Shown one piece after another: positions 5,517 through 9,592 of a stretch of 9,592 bases of DNA. Position 1 is the stretch's first letter, and the number at the start of each line of letters is the position of its first letter. The stretch is from Gammaproteobacteria bacterium. Lineage in GTDB: Bacteria; Pseudomonadota; Gammaproteobacteria; Enterobacterales; Kangiellaceae. The notes below the pieces were generated by a model, which was not told the DNA's origin, searched no databases, and was given only the letters and a program-made list of their open reading frames with translations. The position numbers and the translations under genes are program-made. The stretch lies in the NCBI GenBank assembly GCA_013372875.1, contig JABXIW010000230.1, positions 1 to 9,592 on the forward strand, read 5' to 3'.

Positions 5517-6780
5517 GCTGCAACGATCAAAAATCGCCTTTGCATTGTTGGCTGCCACGCTCAGTTTGCCGACCTACGCAATTTCTATTGAACAAGCTTG
5601 GCAACAAGCAAAGCATAACGATCCAAATTACGAAAAAGCGAAAATCGGCGTCCAGCTTGGCGAGGTTGGCGTACAGAGTAGCCGCAGAGCGTTATTGCCG
5701 GGTTTAAGTGCCAGTGCGTCAGCGGATTGGAATGAGTCTTCAAGCCATTCCAACAGTTACGGCGCTACCTTATCTCAAACTATTTGGGATAGCAGTTTGT
5801 GGTCGGAACTGGATCAAGCGAATGCCAATTATCTCAAAGCACAGTTAGAGCTATCTCAATCACATAACGAGCTTGCGCAGAAGTTGCTCACCGCTTACCT
5901 AGATGTGGCAAGCGCACAGGGCGACCTCAAATTGGCGCAGTCCAAGCTGGAGGAGGGGAAGGAACTTCTCAACATCATCGAGAAACGCTATCGAGCAGGC
6001 AAAGTGAAGTCGGTTGATGTTGAAGAGATGCGAGCGAATCAAGTTTCTGAGCAAGCAAGTATCCTCAATGCAAAAGCCGATCTCGAAGTGAAAAAAGCAG
6101 AGCTTGCGGCGTTAATTAATCAAATGCCGGAGAGTGTCGACCAAATTCGAACGGATTCTTTGATTCAGCCGCCGATGCTGGTGGACTCTCAGGAGCAATG
6201 GCTAAAGCTGGCTAAAGACAGCAGTCCAGAGCTGTTGGTGGCGGCGCAGATGGTGAAAGCGAGCGAGTTCGCGAAAGATTCAGCTAGAGGTGGATACTAC
6301 CCAACCGTCAAAGGCAGTGTGGGCTACAGCGATGGTGACAATCGTTCAAACGGCGAGTTTAACGCTGGGATTAGTTTGAGTTTGCCGATTGACCTCAATG
6401 GTGCAGTGCGAGCGAAAGTGGACGAAGCATCGTTGAACATTTTAAGTGCCAAGCAAGATATGCGTAGAGTGGAAATTGATATTCAGAAACGAGTTATTCA
6501 GCAGTTTACGCAGGTCGATATCAATTGGAATCAAGTTTTAATAGCGAACGAGCTGGTTGAGTCGCGCGCCAGAGTGTTGCAAAGCAAAGAGAAACTTTAC
6601 GACGCTGGTCTGCTTGAAGTGTCGGAAGTTATCAGTGCACACAACAGCTTGTTTGAGGCTAAAAACAGTCTACAAACCAACTTGTACAGCTATTGGCGTA
6701 AGAGAATCGGCTTACTGCAAACCGCAGGGAAACTCGATGACGATACCATGGCGTTGATCTCTCGGGCTTTTCATTCATGA
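5509..6780 (+). CDS. TolC-family outer-membrane efflux channel
   Basis: A 423-residue outer-membrane factor with a signal peptide of about 24 residues (cut after PTYA). Two internal repeats typical of TolC each carry a long helical pair. The repeats are recognisable by EKRYRAGKVKSVDVEEMRAN (158-177) and the matching EKLYDAGLLEVSEVISAHN (361-379). The strand segments LSASASADWNES (66-77) and VKGSVGYSDGDNR (267-279) correspond to the membrane barrel. Trimeric channels of this family carry substrate across the periplasm and outer membrane. A copy inside an exporter operon is probably dedicated to that pump, in addition to any housekeeping tolC elsewhere. The ATG lies inside the end of the adaptor gene with GGGAG at 5498-5502, 6 bases ahead. 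The stop overlaps the next ATG. Confidence 0.92.
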   Translation: MVKLQRSKIAFALLAATLSLPTYAISIEQAWQQAKHNDPNYEKAKIGVQLGEVGVQSSRRALLPGLSASASADWNESSSHSNSYGATLSQTIWDSSLWSELDQANANYLKAQLELSQSHNELAQKLLTAYLDVASAQGDLKLAQSKLEEGKELLNIIEKRYRAGKVKSVDVEEMRANQVSEQASILNAKADLEVKKAELAALINQMPESVDQIRTDSLIQPPMLVDSQEQWLKLAKDSSPELLVAAQMVKASEFAKDSARGGYYPTVKGSVGYSDGDNRSNGEFNAGISLSLPIDLNGAVRAKVDEASLNILSAKQDMRRVEIDIQKRVIQQFTQVDINWNQVLIANELVESRARVLQSKEKLYDAGLLEVSEVISAHNSLFEAKNSLQTNLYSYWRKRIGLLQTAGKLDDDTMALISRAFHS

Positions 6781-7991
6781 GCAGCCTGTTGCAGCAAACT
6801 TGGCAAACGTTGATGGCGCACCGTATGAAGAGCGTGCTAGCCATTATCGCGATTGCTTGGGGCGTGATCTCTGTGGTGGTGTTAATCGCACTTGGCGAAG
6901 GCTTTTATCGCCATCAGACCCAGTCGTTTTCCTTTATGATCAACAATGTGCAAGTGGTGTTTCCGTCGAGTACCAGTAAACCGTGGCAAGGGTTACCTTC
7001 AAGACGGCAAATTGATATTCCACAAGAAAAAGTCGACATGATCAAACAGTCAGGTTTCGTGCAACAGGCGTCGAGCGTTTACGCCAAATGGGATGCGAAT
7101 ATCACCAATCTCAAAGGACAGAACTTATCGAGTACGGTCAGCGGTATTGATACGTCTTACTTTCCTTTAATGCAACGCAAGCTGCAATCCGGTTCGAGAA
7201 ACCTGTCACCAAGTGATATGGACAACCACACTCGCGTGGCGGTGTTAGGCGATCAAATTGCGCAAATGGGCGGAATCCAAATCGGGGATAGGCTCAAAGT
7301 CGACGGCATTCCGTTTTTGGTGATTGGTGTCACCGTCGGTGAGGACGCTGGCATTTCATTCGGCGATAGCCGCACGGTTTTCATTCCTCAAACAACGTAC
7401 CGCGATTTGTGGGATGCGAAACCTTGGATGGTATTGATGAAGCCGAGAGACGGGATGGATGCACCGTCGTTTCGACAAAATATCGTGAACTTTTTCGCCA
7501 AGCAGCTTCATTTTGACCCAAGTGATAAAGACGCGGTCGAATTACCCGATTTTAGTGAAGGTGCGGCGGTCATCAGTGGAATTTTGCGTGGCATTCAGAT
7601 TTTTCTCGGAGCGAGCGGCGCGATGACCATGGCGGTCGGTGCGCTTGGCGTTGCCAACATCATGTTTTTATCCGTCACGGAGCGCACGCGTGAAATCGGT
7701 GTGCGTTTGGCGATCGGGGCGACTCAAAAATCCATACTCAGTCAGTTTATTCTTGAAGGGCTTATTTTGGTAGCCGTGGGCACGGCATTAGGTCTGATGT
7801 TTTCGTATGCAGTGGTATCTGTCTTAAGCAGCATGGCATTACCGGAATGGATTGGTTTACCTGTGATCACGCCAGATTCCATTGCTTGGTCTTTACTTGT
7901 GACGCTTATCTTGGCATTGATGGCGTCGTATTTCCCAGCAAGGCGAGCATCGCGTCTCACGCCAGTCATTGCTTTGAGTGCGAGGGCTTAG
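6777..7991 (+). CDS. FtsX/MacB-type ABC permease, subunit A (no fused ATPase)
   Basis: A 404-residue inner-membrane permease of the MacB/FtsX (type VII ABC) kind. A first membrane helix (about 20-41, ending IALGEGF) is followed by a large periplasmic domain (about 43-270) with the MacB-core motifs VSGIDTSYFPL and RVAVLGDQIA. Three more helices lie at about 274-300, 323-350 and 367-386. The cytoplasmic loop SVTERTREIGVRLAIGAT (299-316) is the family signature that touches the ATPase, and the C-terminus ends with PARRASRLTPVIAL. Classical MacB has an N-terminal ATPase domain of about 230 residues; here it is absent. Such pumps work mechanically: they push substrate from the periplasm through the adaptor and TolC without moving it across the inner membrane. 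The start overlaps the TolC stop as ATGA and lacks a clear Shine-Dalgarno, so coupling is likely. Confidence 0.92.
   Translation: MSSLLQQTWQTLMAHRMKSVLAIIAIAWGVISVVVLIALGEGFYRHQTQSFSFMINNVQVVFPSSTSKPWQGLPSRRQIDIPQEKVDMIKQSGFVQQASSVYAKWDANITNLKGQNLSSTVSGIDTSYFPLMQRKLQSGSRNLSPSDMDNHTRVAVLGDQIAQMGGIQIGDRLKVDGIPFLVIGVTVGEDAGISFGDSRTVFIPQTTYRDLWDAKPWMVLMKPRDGMDAPSFRQNIVNFFAKQLHFDPSDKDAVELPDFSEGAAVISGILRGIQIFLGASGAMTMAVGALGVANIMFLSVTERTREIGVRLAIGATQKSILSQFILEGLILVAVGTALGLMFSYAVVSVLSSMALPEWIGLPVITPDSIAWSLLVTLILALMASYFPARRASRLTPVIALSARA
7982..7986 (+). promoter_or_regulatory. Shine-Dalgarno GAGGG choosing the start of the second permease
   Basis: GAGGG lies inside the last codons of the first permease, 7 bases before ATG 7994. 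This favours a start at 7994 over longer in-frame forms that would overlap the previous gene by more than 140 bases. Confidence 0.75.
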
Positions 7992-7993
7992 TC

Positions 7994-9277
7994 ATGTTGT
8001 TACCGATGAGACAAATTTTCCAAGAAATGGCCGCAGAAAAGCTGAGATTGGGTTTGACCATTCTGGCTGTAGCGTGGGCGACCCTCTGTATCGCTGCTAT
8101 GTTGGCGGTAGGTGAGGGTATTCGTCAGGGCGTATTGAAAACCGCACAAAATGGTAACGGCAACTTGATCTATTTGACCGGAGGGATGGCCACCGTCGAC
8201 CATGGTGCTTTTCACCAAGGTAAATTTCTGACATTAAAAATGGACGATTCAGAGATCGTTCGAGCGTTACCCGATGTAAAAAGTGTTGCGCCAACTGCGA
8301 AGTGGAAAGAGCGTATCACCGTTGGTGACAGAAGCTCGTGGCAAGAGCCGTTAGCTGTCACGAGCGAGTTTCAATCCATGACCAATTTGGTGCCGATGGT
8401 GGGGGGACGATGGTTAAATCCACTCGATCAAAAAGAGACGCGCAAAGTCGTTGTACTGGGTTATGAACTGGCAGCCGACTTATTCAACCCGAATGAGGAC
8501 TTTAGTTGGTTTGCGACAGTCACATTGCAAGTCAACCCTGTGGGGAAAAAGGTAAAAATCGGCAATGAGGAGTTCACCGTTGTGGGCGTATTGGAGAAAA
8601 ACAGCGCCCAAATAGAACTGGGGGATCTTATCAACTATTCCAGCTTTGTGCCGTTAGCGACGTGGAAGCGATTTCATGTCAACGGTGAAATTGGTGGCAT
8701 CAATGTGCAGCCAGAAGCGGATGTAGACCGAGAAGCCTTAGCAAAGACGATAAGGCAAGTGATTGCCCGTAAGCACGGGGCAAGTGTCAGTGATGAACAG
8801 GTCGTCCAAGTCGATGATATGTTCCTTAAGCAAAAGAGTATGCAGCAGTTTCTGATAGGTTTGCAGAGTTTTCTTGGCATTATCGGCTTCGTGACGTTAG
8901 CTGTTGCTGGCGTTGGCATCGCCAATGTGATGTATGCCACCGTAAAGCGATCTACGCGTGATATCGGCGTACGAATGGCTGTTGGTGCAACCCCAACGGC
9001 CATTCGCATGCACTATTTAGTACAGTCTTTATTGACAATGATGATGGGGGGGGCGCTTGGATTAGCCGTGACGTACGCGCTGGTGTCTGCCATCAGTTCC
9101 ATTCCTTTAGAGGGCAATGCCTTTTATGAACAACTGGGTAAACCTGTCCCTGAGTTGTCGTGGGTCGTTGTCGCGATTGTCATCCTCACCTTAGTGATCA
9201 TTGGTGTGGCATCTGCATGGTTACCTGCAAACCGAGCCGCAAAAGTCAGCCCGTTGGAGGCGCTACAAAGTGAATAA
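7994..9277 (+). CDS. FtsX/MacB-type ABC permease, subunit B (no fused ATPase)
   Basis: A 427-residue permease with the same plan as its neighbour but clearly different in sequence. Helix 1 is at about 20-41 (ending MLAVGEGI), a periplasmic domain at about 43-280, and helices at about 288-315, 341-368 and 389-410. The cytoplasmic loop VKRSTRDIGVRMAVGAT (317-333) matches the family signature, and the end PANRAAKVSPLEAL is typical. Its periplasmic domain has an insertion around 160-185 (ADLFNPNEDFSWFATVTLQVNPVG) that the first permease lacks. FtsX-type permeases act as dimers, so two adjacent unlike genes suggest a heterodimer. The start is 2 bases after the previous stop. A run of eight G (9046-9053) lies in the codons for the third membrane helix and could be prone to slippage. 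The ATPase gene follows after 22 bases. Confidence 0.92.
   Translation: MLLPMRQIFQEMAAEKLRLGLTILAVAWATLCIAAMLAVGEGIRQGVLKTAQNGNGNLIYLTGGMATVDHGAFHQGKFLTLKMDDSEIVRALPDVKSVAPTAKWKERITVGDRSSWQEPLAVTSEFQSMTNLVPMVGGRWLNPLDQKETRKVVVLGYELAADLFNPNEDFSWFATVTLQVNPVGKKVKIGNEEFTVVGVLEKNSAQIELGDLINYSSFVPLATWKRFHVNGEIGGINVQPEADVDREALAKTIRQVIARKHGASVSDEQVVQVDDMFLKQKSMQQFLIGLQSFLGIIGFVTLAVAGVGIANVMYATVKRSTRDIGVRMAVGATPTAIRMHYLVQSLLTMMMGGALGLAVTYALVSAISSIPLEGNAFYEQLGKPVPELSWVVVAIVILTLVIIGVASAWLPANRAAKVSPLEALQSE
9046..9053 (+). repeat. Run of eight G inside the second permease gene
   Basis: A G8 homopolymer follows three ATG codons (Met-Met-Met-Gly-Gly-Ala). It is in frame here. Gain or loss of one G would shift the frame and remove the last two membrane helices. 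Confidence 0.7.
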
Positions 9278-9299
9278 CAACAATAACTCTGGAGAGAAC

Positions 9300-9592
9300 A
9301 TGTCGAACAAGCCGCTTGTTGAGCTGACCAACATCTGCAAATACTACTCAAGCGGGGAGGCGGAAGTTCGCGCGCTAGACGGCGTTGACTTAACCATTAA
9401 TCAAGGCGAGTTTCTTTCGATTCTTGGCCCGTCGGGTTCAGGCAAATCAACGTTGATGAACATGCTCGGCTGTTTAGATAAGCCCACTGATGGCGAGTAC
9501 CAACTTGGCGGCCAAAACGTTGCAAGTTTAAGTGCGAATGAGCTGGCTGGCATTCGTAACCAAAAGATTGGATTTGTCTTCCAAAGCTTTAA
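9300..9592 (+). CDS. MacB/LolD-type ABC ATPase, N-terminal part (3' truncated by the window edge)
   Basis: Ninety-seven residues are visible. The protein opens with VELTNICKYYSSGEAEVRALDGVDLTI, where the GEAEV insert and the aromatic Y16 for adenine stacking are typical of the MacB/LolD/FtsE branch. Walker A is GPSGSGKST (43-51). A D-G-E-Y-Q strand follows, and the Q-loop is FVFQSF with Gln95. The signature motif, Walker B and the switch histidine lie beyond the edge. It should hydrolyse ATP to drive the two permeases just upstream. GGAG at 9291-9294 lies 5 bases before the ATG, and the gap from the previous stop is 22 bases, so it belongs to the same operon. Sequence similarity to the MacB ATPase domain fits a split MacB arrangement. 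Confidence 0.93.
   Translation, partial: MSNKPLVELTNICKYYSSGEAEVRALDGVDLTINQGEFLSILGPSGSGKSTLMNMLGCLDKPTDGEYQLGGQNVASLSANELAGIRNQKIGFVFQSF

Noticed and set aside
7847..7993. Upstream in-frame start giving the second permease 49 extra residues
   Set aside because: It would overlap the end of the first permease by almost 150 bases, and the extra peptide is the shadow of that gene. GAGGG before ATG 7994 gives a normal permease N-terminus.
8674..9009. A 111-codon open frame on the minus strand inside the second permease gene
   Set aside because: It is antisense to a clear FtsX-type permease, has an odd composition (many Ile, Thr, Pro, Ala and Cys) and no recognisable motif.

Overview
The window looks like chromosomal DNA from a marine gammaproteobacterium, most likely a Vibrio or a close relative. 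This rests on the style of the proteins, the moderate GC content and the tight operon packing. It is an impression from reading the sequence, not a database result. No rRNA, tRNA, CRISPR array, transposase or integrase gene was seen.

Left part (1-1350). The window opens inside the 3' end of a DsbD/ScsB-type membrane disulfide reductase. Its stop overlaps the start of a membrane-anchored thioredoxin-fold protein with a WCPAC active site (ScsD-like). A convergent gene on the minus strand (817-1350) encodes an exported protein of unknown function with two cysteines. A bidirectional hairpin terminator (775-810) separates the two transcription units. The minus-strand gene has a perfect TATAAT box, and its -35 region is covered by a Fur-box-like sequence.

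Middle part (1351-4165). An AT-rich stretch of about 390 bases carries no gene but holds two related hairpins that differ by a compensatory base-pair change. It leads into a compact four-gene plus-strand operon: two unrelated class I SAM-dependent methyltransferases followed by two different GNAT acetyltransferases. Several starts in this operon are set by clear Shine-Dalgarno sequences, including a TTG start for the second methyltransferase.

Right part (4166-9592). A 217-base leader with competing inverted repeats and an ATTGG-N5-CCAAT palindrome precedes an export operon. Its genes are a MacA/HlyD-type adaptor, a TolC-type outer-membrane factor, two different FtsX/MacB-type permeases and a separate MacB/LolD-type ATPase that runs off the right edge. 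Genes overlap by 4-8 bases or are separated by 2-22 bases, so they should be made together. The likely machine is a tripartite ABC exporter spanning both membranes. Unlike classical MacB, the ATPase is a separate protein and the two permease subunits are different, probably forming a heterodimer. The substrate cannot be read from the sequence. The methyltransferase/acetyltransferase operon just upstream invites the idea of a shared detoxification or small-molecule-modification role, but that link is only positional.
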